From Parascedosporium putredinis (Eukaryota > Ascomycota > Sordariomycetes > Microascales > Microascaceae), in contig CASHTG010000001.1 in the NCBI GenBank assembly GCA_949357655.1, forward strand, positions 2,728,001-2,792,000: DNA of 64,000 nt, in the 5' to 3' direction. Shown piece by piece: positions 1-12,682 of this stretch. Under the pieces are notes generated by a model. That model made no database searches. It was not told where the DNA came from and was given only the letters and a program-made list of their open reading frames with translations. Position 1 is the first letter of the stretch; every line of letters starts with the position of its first letter. A program made the position numbers and the translations under genes.

Positions 1-466
1 GGTCTCGCTTCTATTGGCGTGGATGCCTTTCATATCTTTCTTGATCTCTATGAGCTTCATGTGCATCAATCAAATGGTTTATCTTTTAGTGTCAACGACA
101 GTTTACGCATTTTTTTCTGAGTGAGAACAAAGTGAACGAGTGAGTGAAGAGGAAGAAAATAATTCATTAAATCGTGATATATATCGTTGTACACTTTGAG
201 TTGAGGATGTAGGGCAGCCGACACAGCTATCCATCCCGAGATCCAAGGTATCATATCTTCTCCAGGCTGTCTGTTGTGGATTGTTGTACACTTGCCGTCC
301 GACTGCTCTCGTCTTTTTGGTGGAAAAAGACCTCGAGGAGCACTGGTAGACAAGAAACACAAGGAGTACAAAAGAAATTCAAGAAAATAGACGAGAAACG
401 GAGAACAAAAAGAAAAGCCCAAAACTTCCCCCTATTTCGAAGAAGGATGAAATGGAACAGCGGTCG
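1..466. other. intergenic, downstream of the hexose transporter
   Basis: No coding segment with a natural composition or splice signals is visible on either strand. The right part should hold the 3' untranslated region of the transporter, which reads leftward out of this edge. Confidence 0.5.
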
Positions 467-2451
467 TCATTTACGCCTTGTGCTCCACGCCAGGCACTTC
501 ACTCGACCTGGTTCTCTTGTTGGCATCGAGAACCCCATTCTCGGAGCCGCTCTCAGCGCCGGGAGCGAGATGGGCGTCGCTGTCGCTGCCGCGGTGACCG
601 GTGGCGGCGGCAGTGGACCTGGCCTTTCGGACTCGTCCTTGTCCTTGCGGTTGATGTAGCCGGGAGGCACCCAGGAGCGGGACTTCCAGGCCTTGACGGA
701 GGGGTCGCTGTACATGAGGTCGACGTTTTCGAGACTGAGGCTGACGGACTCGTAGAGGAAGAACCAGACGACGATGGCGCCGACGACATTCATGCCGACG
801 AAGACGTAGCCGTAGGCGTACGAGATGCCATCAGTGGCGAGGGGAGTGAGGAAAGAAATCATGACTAAAAGCAAGTGGGAGCAAGAGTTAGCAAGAGATT
901 GGAAGCATTTCATCGTTTTTTGACAAGGAGGGCTAAATGTGGGTGGGGAGAAAAAGGACGTACAGTTTCCAAGCCAGTTGAAGGCGGTGGCGAGGGAGGC
1001 CTGCTTGGAGCGGGTTCGTAGAGGGAATGTCTCTCCGATGACGACCCAGCAGATGGGACCCCAGGTAGCGGCAAAGGAAGCGATAAACATGGAGGCGGAA
1101 ACAATCATGATGATACCCGAGGTGTCGTTCTCCTCGGGGTTGAGGGCGGTGCCCATGGAGGCGAAGACGGTGAGCCAGACGGCCTGCCAGATGGCGCCGA
1201 TGATGAGGGGCCAGCGGCGGCCAAACTTCTCGACGACGTAGAGACCGAGGAAAGTCATGCCGACGTTGATGGCGCCGAGGATGAGCTGGGTACGGATGGG
1301 GTCGTCGATGCCGGCGGACTCGAAAATAGTAGCGCCGTAGTAGAAGAAGTAGTTGACGCCGGTCCACTGCTGAATAAAGTGGAGAGAGACGCCGAGCAAG
1401 GTGCGGTAGACCTGCTTGGGGATGCCGTTGGGCTTAGGGATGACGCACTCGCGCCAGCTGCCGACGCCGACGGCCTTTTCCTTTCGAGAATGGTGCGCAT
1501 CTCGGAGAAGTCGGCCTCGACGAAGCGGTTGTGGGGGTCGTTGCGGAGGCCGCGCAGGCGGGCGAGGGAGAGGCGGGCGTCGTCCCAGCGGGAGCGGGCG
1601 GCGAGCCAGCGGGGACTCGGGCATGGCGAGGACGCCGAGGCCGAGGGGTAAAGAGAAGGCGATGCCGAGGCCGATGACGACGCGCCAGGAGGCGGGGAGT
1701 CCTCGATCTCGCGGACGCCGTAGTTGACGCAGTTGGAGACGAGGATGCCAAAGGTGATCATGAGCTGGTAGGAGGCGACGACGGCGCCGCGGATCTGGCG
1801 GGGCGCGCACTCGGACTGGAACATGGGGACGCCGACGGAGAGGTTACCGATGCCGAGACCGGCGACGAAGCGGCCCATCATCATGTGGACCCAGCTGTTC
1901 TGGGCGGTGATTTGGATGATGGAGCCGATGATGAAGATGAGGACGCCGAAGGAGAGGGACTTGCGGCGGCCGAACCAGTCGGCGGTGCTGTTTGGGGGGC
2001 GCTTGGTTAGCGGGGGCGAGAGAGAGAGAGAGAGAGCTCCGAGACTTACTAAGACGAAGTGAGAGAACCGACGAGGGTACCGATGCTCATGAGGGAGACG
2101 ACGAGGGACTCGATGATGGGCTTGAAGTCGCGGGTGCCGTCGGCTTGATCCTGGCCGAACCTGTTGATAAAGTCCTCAAAGAGGAGCATGCCGGAGATTT
2201 GGCCCGTATCGTAGCCAAAGAGGAAACCACCCATGGAGGTGATGATTCCTAGGAGGATGGCCTCCAGGCCGCACTCGGCGCCATTGATGCGGAAGGACCT
2301 ATACAACAAGACAAGAAAGATGGCTGTTAGCCTTTTCGGAGCTTTTCTCAAGAGGCAGTGAAAATCCCAAATTATTGGATGGCTTGGCCGGCTCGGTGTG
2401 TAAGAGGTATCGTGGCCCAGGGTATATAAGCACTTACTTTTGTCCAAACAT
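467..2451 (-). CDS. MFS hexose (sugar/H+) transporter
   Basis: Plasma-membrane sugar permease of the major facilitator sugar-porter family. Four exons: 2451-2438, 2298-2050, 1987-964 and 864-467; all phases agree, giving about 562 residues. The start codon sits 14 bases before a GTAAGT donor. Signatures seen: GGFLFGYDTG in the first membrane helix (about residue 30), GRRK in the loop after helix 2 (about 94), PESPRWL (about 213) and QQWTGVNYFFYYG in helix 7 (about 295). About 12 hydrophobic segments are followed by a long Pro/Arg-rich cytoplasmic tail. The frame breaks in runs at 1694-1697, 1611-1614 and about 1476-1484, where four missing bases restore it; I read these as sequencing losses. 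Intron 2 carries a (CT)n tract. Substrate specificity (glucose or another hexose) cannot be read from the sequence. Confidence 0.9.
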
Positions 2452-5400
2452 GGTGAAAGAGGAGAGAGAAAAAGAAAAAAGTATTACTAGCCCTCTCGTA
2501 TCCGTCTAAAGAAGGGTCTATACTCTAGAGACTGCTTGAGAGAGAAAGAAAGGAATCAAGAAGAAGCCCAAACGAAATCCGGGGAAGGAGGGTGGGCGGG
2601 CGTCAAGTTTAATATTTCCCCGCGACCGCCGGTCTGGGGTTCAGGGACGGGGAATTCTCTCGACGCAACTCGGCATGTCAAACATGGGGCACCATAGCGA
2701 AAGGAGAGAAAGTGGGACGCCCCAAAAAAAGTACGATGACTAGGGTTGGGGGAAGGTCGGTCGGATCGTGATGTCAGCGATCCGGGACGAGAAACTAGCT
2801 GTGATGTAATCCGTGTGAGCGGGATGGGGGCAAGGGGGGGTGAGTACGTCTGGGCCAAGATGGAGTGCGCGAGTGCGCGAGGACTGGACATGCACGCACG
2901 GCGATCCGGAAGGAATCAGCGGGAGGGTTGGGCCAGGAATCTATGGATGTAGTGTCCTGTTGCACGTACAAGCCAAGCGTGGTCTGGCTAGGCCGCCGGG
3001 GGCGACTTGCCACGGCCGAGCCGGATTGTATTGTGGACAAGCACAGGGACCAAAGACCCCGGTCCACACTGGACCAAATCGAATGTGAGCAGAAAAAGGG
3101 AACGGAGTTCCCATGGTGCTGTATTGGAAAACTACGAGTACGAGAAGGGCCGTCTGGCGATATCCACTTCTTTCTCTGCGGAAAAAGGGCCGATGGTTTT
3201 GCTTGCGTACGTTTGCCAAACCGGGTCATCTGTTTTTTTCTTCTTCTAATAGTAGCGCCAAACGTCAAAAAGAAGAAAGGGGGCGGCCATCTCCACACGA
3301 CGCCGGGCCTCAAGGTCTTGGGGAATTGTGCCCGTCTCCGCAATGGGGGATGGGGGCATCGACGGAGCCTATAACAAGACTGCCATCGGATGGAGCGCAC
3401 ATAGCCTTCAGAGTTTCGCCTGCCAGTCGGTGGCCCCACTAACTTTCTTCCGACCGTTCGGTGGGAATGGCAAATAACAAAAAAGAAAAAGAGGGGGTAT
3501 TGGGACATGAAGCGGTCGAGTAGGTACTTCGGCCGGAACTTGATTTGCGGTTGAGAATTGATCCCCAATCCCCTCGTAGATGCCTTCATTGATGTTGACT
3601 ATGCAAGTACGGTACCCCGCGATGACAAACAAGGACTGGCAGGATGCGTTGATCTACATTTCACCAACTGCTAAACGGGTTCAATGTTGGCTCAAGGTGA
3701 ACAATGACTCGACTGGGAATCGATAATCGAACCGCCAGTGATCAATCGCCAGTTTGAAGCCGGTCAATGCACATGCGGGATGAGAAAAGGAACATGGGAT
3801 CCTCCGAGTCCCGAGCCCTAAGTCTGTCGTCTCGTCTGTCCATTGCCAACTTGATGGAACCAACAGGCTGGAGTCGACATCGATGTAATCAACGTCTTCA
3901 ATCTTGATTCAGCACCCAGTTCGATGGCTCTTTGGCTGCATCCATGATCCATCTGCGTAGATTCCCCACGTCTAAATTGACCCCAGACGCCCATCCACTT
4001 GGTTCGATTGGTTCGACGCCGGTGCCATTTGCGTCAGAATGTTCAAATCTTGTCTACGTTGGTCGGCACAGCGCCAGAGCGACAGGCTCGTGCCCTTTTT
4101 AGTGGGGTTGGGCGACACCAAGAACTCGGCGTCAACGAAGCCCTGCCCATGCCCAGACACAATTGGAGTGACGTCAGCGCTTAACAAGGGGCGACTTTTC
4201 TATTTTTTTTTCTTCCCCGAGTCTCACGCGGAACGCGGCGCGGAAATGGTGTCAGCCAAGGCTTCCAGAGTAATCAATTGAGACAAGGGAGGAAAGTTCC
4301 GAGCCTAGACCTCTGGGCTGGATTCATTGTTAGGGTGATAAGCTGACAGCCAAGGCGCGCCAAAGTTACGTCGTTTGCACACCCGTCCACGATCGGTAGT
4401 TGGCAGCGTCTTGCAACCTCCAAGATGCTCTAGCGGCTTCGAGGTTGCATCTTGGGCGGGTGGGGAATCGTTAAGTTCTCGGTCGAACCGAACCGAGTCG
4501 ACTGCAGTCCTTCCATTCATGGAGGGCACACCTTGACAGAACACTGAAAAAGGAAACGGAAATCAAAAAGAAAAAGGGGAGAGCAAAACTTTGGCTGCCG
4601 TGTCGATTGTGGTTCTATCAAGGGCGGGGCAATGCACGGTGGTAATCCTCATCTCCCGTCAAGAGACAACATTGAAGATTTGATTGAATCCAGACTTTTT
4701 ACTGTGACTGAATGATGTGTGCCCTCTTTCCGCAGCTCTTCTTTTTCTTCCTACACCACAGTTGCTACGGGCTCGCCTAGTATTCCAAGAATACATCTAT
4801 GGATCTAAGTCTTAGACGGAATGGATCCTTGCATGGGCAACGATTATTCCATTTATTAGTGTCCACTTCCTCCTACTTCTCACTTCTCATGCCAGCTCAC
4901 TAGCCCACCTTCCACATGGCACGTCTCAGGTCGGAGCCCCGCCAAATGCTTCTACTTTTCTTCTCCGGGTCGAGCAATGCAGTAGTAGCGGGCCCGAGAC
5001 GGACAAAAGGCACGGCACTCCACCGGAGCCTTGGTATAATGGGGGCTATCCACAATAACTTTCCAAGGCGATCCACTAAATCGCCGAGTTGCTGCAAGTT
5101 TGTGTGGGTATCGGCTTGATTTCGGTGGCAGCTGGACAGTATGTGGACCACATGGGCGACTACTCTGTTCCATACTTTTGCGTGTAAGCTGAGCCTCGTG
5201 TGCCGGGCTCCGGGATATATTATACACGGATGGAACATCAATAGATGCCGGAGGACAGCGCCCGGGGGTTTTATTGGCATTACATAGAAAAAAGCCGTAC
5301 TATTAGTGAAGAGGTGCACTTAGTTGATGCTATTGACAAAGGTTGATTGCTTCACGTTGTCCTTATCTTCGAACTTGCGGCAGTTCATGAACCCGGAGCC

Positions 5401-5839
5401 CGCCGTGAGCCTGCTCCATGTCCGATTTCGTGTGCTCACCCGAAGATGGTAAGACCAGTTCAGAAGTTGCTGCATCCACCAAAAGACCACGGTTTGGCCG
5501 GCCCCATAGGGCTTTGGTGTTATCCCCGACCCGCTTTGCGGCTCCTAAGAACCGACGTTCCGCCGAGCCCCAGCGGGTTTCCAGATGCAATGCCATTCCG
5601 GAGCCACATAGAAGCTAAAACGGCGAGGAATAAATGGATACTTTCACAGATGAGATTCGAGATGGGATGATTATCTTGTTTCCAAAGTCTATAGACCCAC
5701 CAAACCGCCTGAAATCTCTCTCTTCTTTCCAGCATCGTTCTAACATGCCATAAATGCGAGACGCAGAATCCCCGCCTACTCTATATCAAAGTGAAACCCT
5801 ACAGTTCAAATCGAAACGTTTTCCACAGTTAAGTCAGTT
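2452..5839. other. intergenic, no gene recognised
   Basis: The first few hundred bases should be the promoter and leader of the transporter. The rest has only short open frames with unnatural composition and no paired splice signals. I see no repeat family or RNA gene in it. Confidence 0.45.
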
Positions 5840-6346
5840 CTAGATAAGAACAGCTAGGAATTCCCGGGCGATCTTGTCCGGTGAAACTACTGATGGCGGC
5901 TTATACCGAGCTTTGACCTCGGACTCTCGAGTCCCAGCCTTCCTGTAAGCCGGCACCCTGTCGTGATCCCAGGACTTCTGCTCTGCTTTGGACGTTCCCT
6001 TAGACCCAATATAATACAGGAAGGGCATCTGCCTTGCCTTGGTCCCCTGCCATGCCTTGCTTCCCCGTAGACTTTTGTACGCCCTGGACTAGCCGCTTTT
6101 CACCCATGCAGACCCATTTCAACACACCATCCTCTGTAGCCGCGTCATTCAAGCCCACAAAAGGGCCGAGGCTATGGCTCGACGTGTATTTCAACAAGGT
6201 ATTCTGATATTCAAGATCCATGGGGCCATCGCCCTTGGAATTCTTTGTTGCTCCTGTAGGTGATATGTAGAAAGACCTGGCCGCTTTCCCGAGGTCTTCG
6301 GCTGGAAGGAAGAGCGAGCAGATTTTTAGGTCTGCTCCATCGGCCT
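5840..6346 (-). pseudogene. unrecognised coding segment, broken or partial
   Basis: Read leftward, an open frame from about 6346 to 6030 continues in a second frame to a stop at 5840-5842, about 165 residues in all. The composition looks coding (a mix of charged and hydrophobic residues, with blocks such as FLPAEDLGKAARSFY and MPFLYYIGSKGTSKAEQ). The frame switch near 6030-6040 needs two missing bases or one extra one. Immediately upstream is an in-frame TAA, which is either a disabling change or lies in an intron whose acceptor would be the CTAAG just before it. No start exon was identified. It could be a real gene with an unseen first exon or a decaying copy. I do not recognise the family. 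Confidence 0.35.
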
Positions 6347-6349
6347 CTT

Positions 6350-7730
6350 AGATAGCTGCAAGCCTCTTTGACATGCTATAGATGATCCCTTCTGGTGTTT
6401 TTTCACCATCGTCTCCAGGTTGCAGTTCTCCTGTACGCCTTTCTTCCACCTTCCTGCCTGTCTACCGCTACGGTTCGCTTGCTTTCACGTGTGCATCAAG
6501 AAGGACCGTCCTAGTCTGCCTGGAGAGTTGAAACATGGGAAAATTGCCGATATTGATACATCTCAGAGGCCCCTAAGTACCCTTCTCTACTTCCCATCTC
6601 TTCCCGCCCTTTGGAAGCGCACGACGCTCTCGTGGCGAGTCAGAGTGGTCTATACATGAGGAGGGTAGTGCTATTCTCCAGGTCCACCGCCTCCGCTTGT
6701 TACAGAATAAGCCCTCCTTGGCTTCCTTCTCCTTTATGCTGCATAGGGCCTATGCAAAAGGGAGATGGAGAGAGAGGGGAGGCCCTTTTTCTCTATTATT
6801 CTTTCTTTAGGGCCAGCGAGAGCGTGCAATGTGTAGATGTAGCAATGTGATATTCATATAAGGTAAACAAATTTGATAAAGGCCCCACACCTGGGCCCGA
6901 GTGGGTGGGACTATAGAAACACCCTCATCGCGCCTGCTTATCTTCGAGGCCGACAGGGACCATCGACTAGTATCTCGGTTCGCGCATCTCCGCGGAGAAA
7001 GAGGAAAAGCCAGATCGCCTTGGGCTTCCTCGATTGCCAACACAAGTCGATAGCACAACTCATTGATACAGTCCATCCACCTATCATAGGATCTAGATGC
7101 ATTATCACGGATGTCTGTGGATTGGTCGGCCTCTTATCAACGGTTGACTTCACTCAAAAGAAAAAAATGAAGCTCCCCAAGATCCTACAAGCTTCCGTGC
7201 GCGATAACCCAGCTCGCTCCGGGTTCGGAGCCTGGTCTACAACGCTGCTTGGCGCGGTCCGCCTCTGGCCCTCCTTGCTGCCTTTCTGTGGTATAGTAAT
7301 CGTCCCTTTGAAGTTGCGGCCGCCAATCTTTGGCGGTTTCCTCCCCACACTTGAACCGGCGCTCGCGGTTTAACGTGATCATCAGAGTTGAGCCAGCGCG
7401 GATACACGAAACTGCCCAGAGTCAAGTCGGCTGAGGGAATCGGGGCGCTGGTGAGAGCACATATGACGAGATGGTAAAAGACTTATAGGAAGAATTTAGG
7501 AGATAGTTTTAATTTTTGTTCATTGGGGAGTTGAACCCAGGGTAACGAAGTTCACAGCTTCATCCGTCTCACCTACGTTGCGGATCATTCCAAGCTTTTC
7601 GCTTTCCGGCCAGATAGATATCATTACTAACATTGCACATAACAAAATGGAAAAAGAACAGGAAAAGGAAGCAAAAAAATACCCGACCCCCTTCACCCCT
7701 CTTACGCACAGCGAGAGGTTCGGAATCCTA
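6350..7730. other. intergenic, no gene recognised
   Basis: A 166-residue open frame at 6873-7373 (+) has neither recognisable motifs nor splice context. Part may be the 5' end of the segment at 5840-6346. The right end should be the 3' region of the phosphatase-like gene. Confidence 0.35.
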
Positions 7731-9270
7731 TTAAACTTGGCTAGGAGTGCTAGCACTGTTGATGCTCTTCTGGTCGCTCGTGATGGGGGCGCCGGCAACA
7801 GCAACGGGACCCTGAGCTCTCTTCTTCCTCGACATCAAGAACAGCGCGAGGCCAGCCACGAGGAATACGCAGCCGATTACGAGCATGGCGATACCGGCCT
7901 TGGTGAGGCCCGACATGCCACCCTTGTCATCGCTGTCCTTGCCGTCGTTAGAGCCGGAGGCCTTGCTGTCCACGTAGGCAGCGCAGAAAGGCAGCTCGCT
8001 GTTGCACGTGGTGCACCACTCGCCTACCTCGGAGAGCGAGCGTTCCGTCATGCTAGACTCGAAGTCGGACCACGAGAGGCTGTCCTCGCCGGTGCCGAAC
8101 AAGGGGTACGAGGTAAAGGCGCCAGTGGTGCCGTTCTTGAGGAAGAAGCGGACGCGGAGGTCGTCGGTGCTGTCGGGGAAACCCGTGACGTCGTTCTCGG
8201 TAAAGAGCTCGAAGCTGAGGGTGGAGGCGTAGTCGGGCAAGCCCTTGAAGTCGTCCGAGAGCTCGGTGAGGCCGTTTACGCCGAAGAAGGCGAGCATGGT
8301 ATCGTAGCTACCGGCGAAGAGGGAGAACTTCAGCTTGGCCTTGGTGGTGACGATTTGCTGGAGCTGGGCGAGGAGCCCCGCGTTCAGGGTGCGGGCGTGG
8401 ATGTCGCGATCGGGCTGGCTGGCGTTGAAGTTGGTGCCAAACTCGGCGCTGTCGGCCAGGGTGCGGAGCTGGAAGAGGTCCTCGTCCGAGACGTCGAGGG
8501 AAGGGGAGGAGGCGTTGTGGATGCGGGCAACGTTGACCAGGTCAAAGATGTCGTAGGCGTTCTTGTACGAGAAGTTGGCCGGGGTGGAGTAGTCGTAGAC
8601 GTCCTTGAGGGTGTCTTGGAACTTTTCGTAGAAGGACTTGGTCTCCTCGGACCGCTGGGCGAACTCGTCGCTCTTCATGAAGCTGTTCTGGGCGGTGATG
8701 GCGCTGGGGCAGCTGTCGTCGCCCTTGATCCAGATCGCGTCGGGGGCGTCGGCGCTCTGGCCGTGGAGCACGACATACTGGTAGCCGTTGAGGGGGCTGA
8801 CGGAGTCGCTGCCGTTGTTGAGCTGGTTCGCGGCGAGGTCCGGGTCCAGCCCCTCTAGGGGAGGGTACAGGCCCTGCAGGAACGCGGTCGCGGTGTTGAG
8901 GAGGATGGCTTGGTCCGGGGCGCTGGCGGCGACCTGGGCGCTGACGTACTTGTCCTCCGAGACGCCGAGGATCTGGAGGGAGGAGTCGGCGTCGAGGTAG
9001 CGGGAGCGGAATTGGCTGCCTTGGAGGAAGTTTTGCTCCGCGCCGAGGCTGGTCAACTGCTGGTTCTTGTAGTGCTTGGTGGTCCCTGTCAAGGAAGGAA
9101 AGGAAAGGTTAGTTTGTGCCCGTCGCCGCGTTTGTTGGTTCGTGAGGATTCAGGTGTGGAACGGGCGAGCACTTACTGTCTCCGTGGCGGGAGAAGACAA
9201 CGACGCCATGGATTGTCTCGGCCACGGCCGAGGTGAGCAAGGTGCTCAGTACGAGGGCAAGCTTCGTCAT
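7731..9270 (-). CDS. histidine acid phosphatase-like, signal peptide and C-terminal membrane anchor
   Basis: Member of the histidine phosphatase superfamily, branch 2, probably at the cell surface or in the secretory pathway. Two exons, 9270-9177 and 9085-7731, joined across a 91-bp intron (GTAAGT...CAG), give an uninterrupted 482-residue protein; this is one of only two genes here without a frame break. Residues 1-17 form a signal peptide. The intron splits the Arg codon of the phosphate-binding RHGDR motif (residues 28-32). Around residue 293, where the family has the catalytic His-Asp pair, the sequence reads GSYDTM, so the His is replaced by Tyr while the downstream landmarks (LPDY, WCTTC) are retained. 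Near the C-terminus is a transmembrane helix (about 434-456) followed by a basic cytoplasmic tail. The loss of His makes phosphatase activity doubtful. Confidence 0.88.
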
Positions 9271-12200
9271 GGTGCTTCAAGGGGTGGGGGATCTGGCGCA
9301 AAATAAGAAAGGGAATTGAAGATGAAAAGCAAGAGAGAAGAAGGGTAAAGCTTCAAGTTAGGGCTCAAGGCCTTTCTCCAGGTCTAGGCTCGCGTTTTGA
9401 TCAAGCTTTAAGTTTGGAGATGTTTTCAGGTTCAATCACTCTTAAGCTACACGATCGTTCTCCACTATACCCAAAGGACCAAAAGAAACAAGAGAGCAAA
9501 AAAGGTTCCCTTGGAGAACGGGAGCTTAAAAGCTTTTCCCCTCGAACCGAATTTTCTTGTCGTCCCCTCCTCCCCTGCCCCGCCAACCCAAGGATCCCAA
9601 AAGGTCAAGGTGACTCGGGCTGGCTGGCCAAGTGGGGTGGCGTGAAGGAACGTTCAAGATCCCTCCCCGCTCTCGCTCTCTGCTTCTTCGTTTCCCGCAA
9701 TCCCAACCCCAAAGCAATATTTCGCGGTGGGAGGTGGCAAGCGGCGAGCGCCTCTTTTCGCAGATAATTTCCTGATTACTTATCCGGCATGTCGCGGGCC
9801 CCAGGGTTGGATGGGACGGATACTATGCCCAATCGAGAGAGAGACCCTGGCCAGGGTGGTGTTGCCGGTGCATTCGCTTCGACCATGGGTGAGCAGGACA
9901 CCACCCGGACACATATTGATCCCCCAAAATCCAAGCGTGGAGCGCCAACCGCAAGCGGAAATGGTCCCGGCAGGTGCGGGGAACTCGGGCTGCTTGATCC
10001 ACCCAAGAGCCACTGATAACGGACGAAAAAGCGCCTCATGGACGGAGCGAGCCGCCTTGAAAAGTTTCTCCGAGGAGTTTTGTTTCCTCAGGACCGTGAC
10101 ATTGAAGATTGACTGGCAGACTGCACATAAGGTCATCCATTGGTAGAACTTGTGTCAACACCCCACGGCCCCAAATGCGATAAGCCCGATCGAGGAACTC
10201 TGCTCGTCTCCGCCCATGATCCCAGTCACGCTTACGATGCACAATGCCAAGAACCGACGTCGGTGCCATGAAGGGGTCGCCGACACCATCGCTGACCGGT
10301 CGCCGAAGCGCGGTAATCCGGCACACGCGAAGCTAGACCATGCTTAACCCCACCTTGCTCTGACCTGACGCCCAACTAGTGTGTGACGGAACCTTTTACG
10401 ATCCCCGCCAAAAGGTTTCTCTGGGCGAACAGAAAAATAGGAGGCTGCGGTTCCCAAGGGCGGACCATCACTGCCATACAGGTCTTCAGTGTGAATTCGC
10501 ATGTCATCTTCCAGGCCATATGACCGAAGCCGATGATCATCGTATTAGCATATACATGCAAGCTCTGGGGCATCAATAAACGTAAATAGCGTTGCAATGC
10601 TGTTTTGAGGGGGCGGGGAGAGGAGCATGGAATGGTACTCGTACAATGGACGTATCTGTGGATCCAGACGACTGACCAGTCAGGATGGCCGGCTGGCGAT
10701 ATAGTCTTGAAAATGAAGAAAACGGGATGATTATAGCCTCACAGATAGAGCAACCCTCCTTCCTCCTTCCTGAAAGAAATATCCACTATTAATCCTACAT
10801 TTTATATTTACGGATTCGTTTCTGTAAGGGATCACAGGGTATGTATTCAGGCAACCGCCCAAACCGATCAATAGTCTCTGCTATCTTATGAAACAGCTAT
10901 TCACTAGCAGACTCTTCTCTCTGTTAAAGAAACTATACCTTGCTATTCCTACGCCTTTCCCTGACTTCAACTAATAACTTGCAACACCTGAGCCACCCTG
11001 AAGGCTCTTGTTTTATCATCAAGCAACAATGATTCGGCCCAAATTATCATTGACACACAATGCGTAGTTTCTACCGGTTCCCTTGACCCGGGGAGTTTCC
11101 CCATACTTTGACTGCAACCTATGTAAGGGCGGGCCATCGAAGTGGGCGGGCAAGAAGTTGAAATTCCTTAGCTCGACGTTGGTGAAGATCAAGATCAATT
11201 AAAGCGGCGTGGGCCAGGCCATGATTCATCATGGCGTGTGTCGTGAATCTCTCCAATATGACCGCATAAGAGTTCAAGGGAGGTCACGACGCATGCGGTT
11301 GTGGATGAAGCTCTATCCCCACCTATACTAAACAATCCCGAGATCGACAAGAAGCATAGACTATCATCTCTAGCTAAGTGTGCTGGCTGGTGAGCGAATA
11401 CCAAAGTTATAGATCAGCTAAGAATACCATCTGTTTAGTACTAGGTTTTATGCAGGTCTATCCTGATGTAGAGATTTTCAAGGATCCGCTCTCGGGGTGT
11501 GTTAGGATTCTAGGAGTCAGTGAACGACCATGCCTTTGCCTATCACCAACCATAGATCCGTTTCATCCTCGCCTTGACGACAGCAACATGATAGATCAGT
11601 CAACCGAGGCACACATACAGTTCGCTCTTCTAGGAAAATCAAGTCCAAGATATCCAACAAGGGGTAGCCAAACTTGTAGACGTAGACATCATGGGAAGAA
11701 ACCCCCTATGAGCCTTGGAACTGGCAAGTTTGACACCTTTTGACGAAGGGCTAGCAAAGAGTGCACCCGCGTCCAAGGTATCATCTGTATGGATGAGCCA
11801 TCGTCAAGGAGATTTCGAGAGAGGGTGTCTTTTCTCGATCTGGACTAAATTTCATCTCAGGATTTCCTCACTTCTAACGTCAACGAGCATCCAACATGCG
11901 GCCTTGTTTTGTTGACCCCCGCCCCCGGGTACTATTTAGTTCGGAACGGCTTCCCTTCAACCTTTTCCTCCCATCACCATCCATGGATCCTCCGTTTACA
12001 CTTAGAGTAGATAATCTGAAGGGCTTGCCGCCATATAGTGTGCAACCCTTCGAGACACTCCGCTCCAGCCTTCATGCTGGAGGCCGGCTGGATATACCTA
12101 AAGCGTGGAGGCCCCATGCGGTAGTTGGTGTTACACCTGGCACTTGAGGAAAAGGGAGAAGAGGGAGGCGGGGCTTTCTTGACGGAGACGATGCGGCAGA

Positions 12201-12682
12201 CTAGTCCATCTCCCCCTGCGTTGGATGCCGCATATGAATCAATGCTGTGATGAGAGAACTTTGTTTCCGGTTCCAGATCTGTAGACGGTGTGCTTACGTC
12301 CTCACGGCCGCTTTGCTTGGTGTATCATCCCCTCTAAATGCGAGAAATATAATGGCGAGGAACATTTCCAACACCACGAACGGCCACACTATCAGAGAAG
12401 GACCAGTATGATCAGTGGTCTTCTGTTCTTTCTTTTTGTCTCCTGGATATAGGGCTGCCGCAGCTTAACACGGTACAGAGTTGGGGCTGGGCAGCGGCAT
12501 AGAAGCGAGCCAGAGATTGACGGAATTGTTCCTTATCTTCAAACCATTGGGATCCATGGATATGTTTGCTGTCGTCCATGTGGCGTGGCGAGCCTCCTTG
12601 TCTACGGGACCCCCTTCCCCTCCCTTTTCATTAATGCTACTTGACGATCTATCGAGAAAAACAAGCCTGGCGTATCGGAAGA
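9271..12682. other. intergenic, no gene recognised
   Basis: The left part should be the promoter of the phosphatase-like gene. Several open frames of 60-140 codons occur on both strands (for example 9727-10146, 9780-10136 and 11378-11743), but none has natural composition, motifs or matching splice sites. Confidence 0.45.

Noticed and set aside
5840..6540. Repeat-induced point mutation as the cause of stop codons (CAG/CAA to TAG/TAA) in the relic
   Set aside because: Only a few stops are involved, no second copy is visible in the window, and an intron could explain the nearest one.
7520..7600. tRNA-like T-arm (GGGTTCAACTCCC on the minus strand)
   Set aside because: The arm does not pair fully and no matching D-arm or acceptor stem is present.
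7578..8858. 426-codon open frame on the plus strand
   Set aside because: It is the antisense shadow of the intact phosphatase-like gene; it is low-complexity and rich in Gly, Ala and Val.
9625..9665. tRNA-like A-box (TGGCCAAGTGGGG) followed by GTTCAAG
   Set aside because: The spacing is too short and the B-box carries an extra base; no cloverleaf forms.
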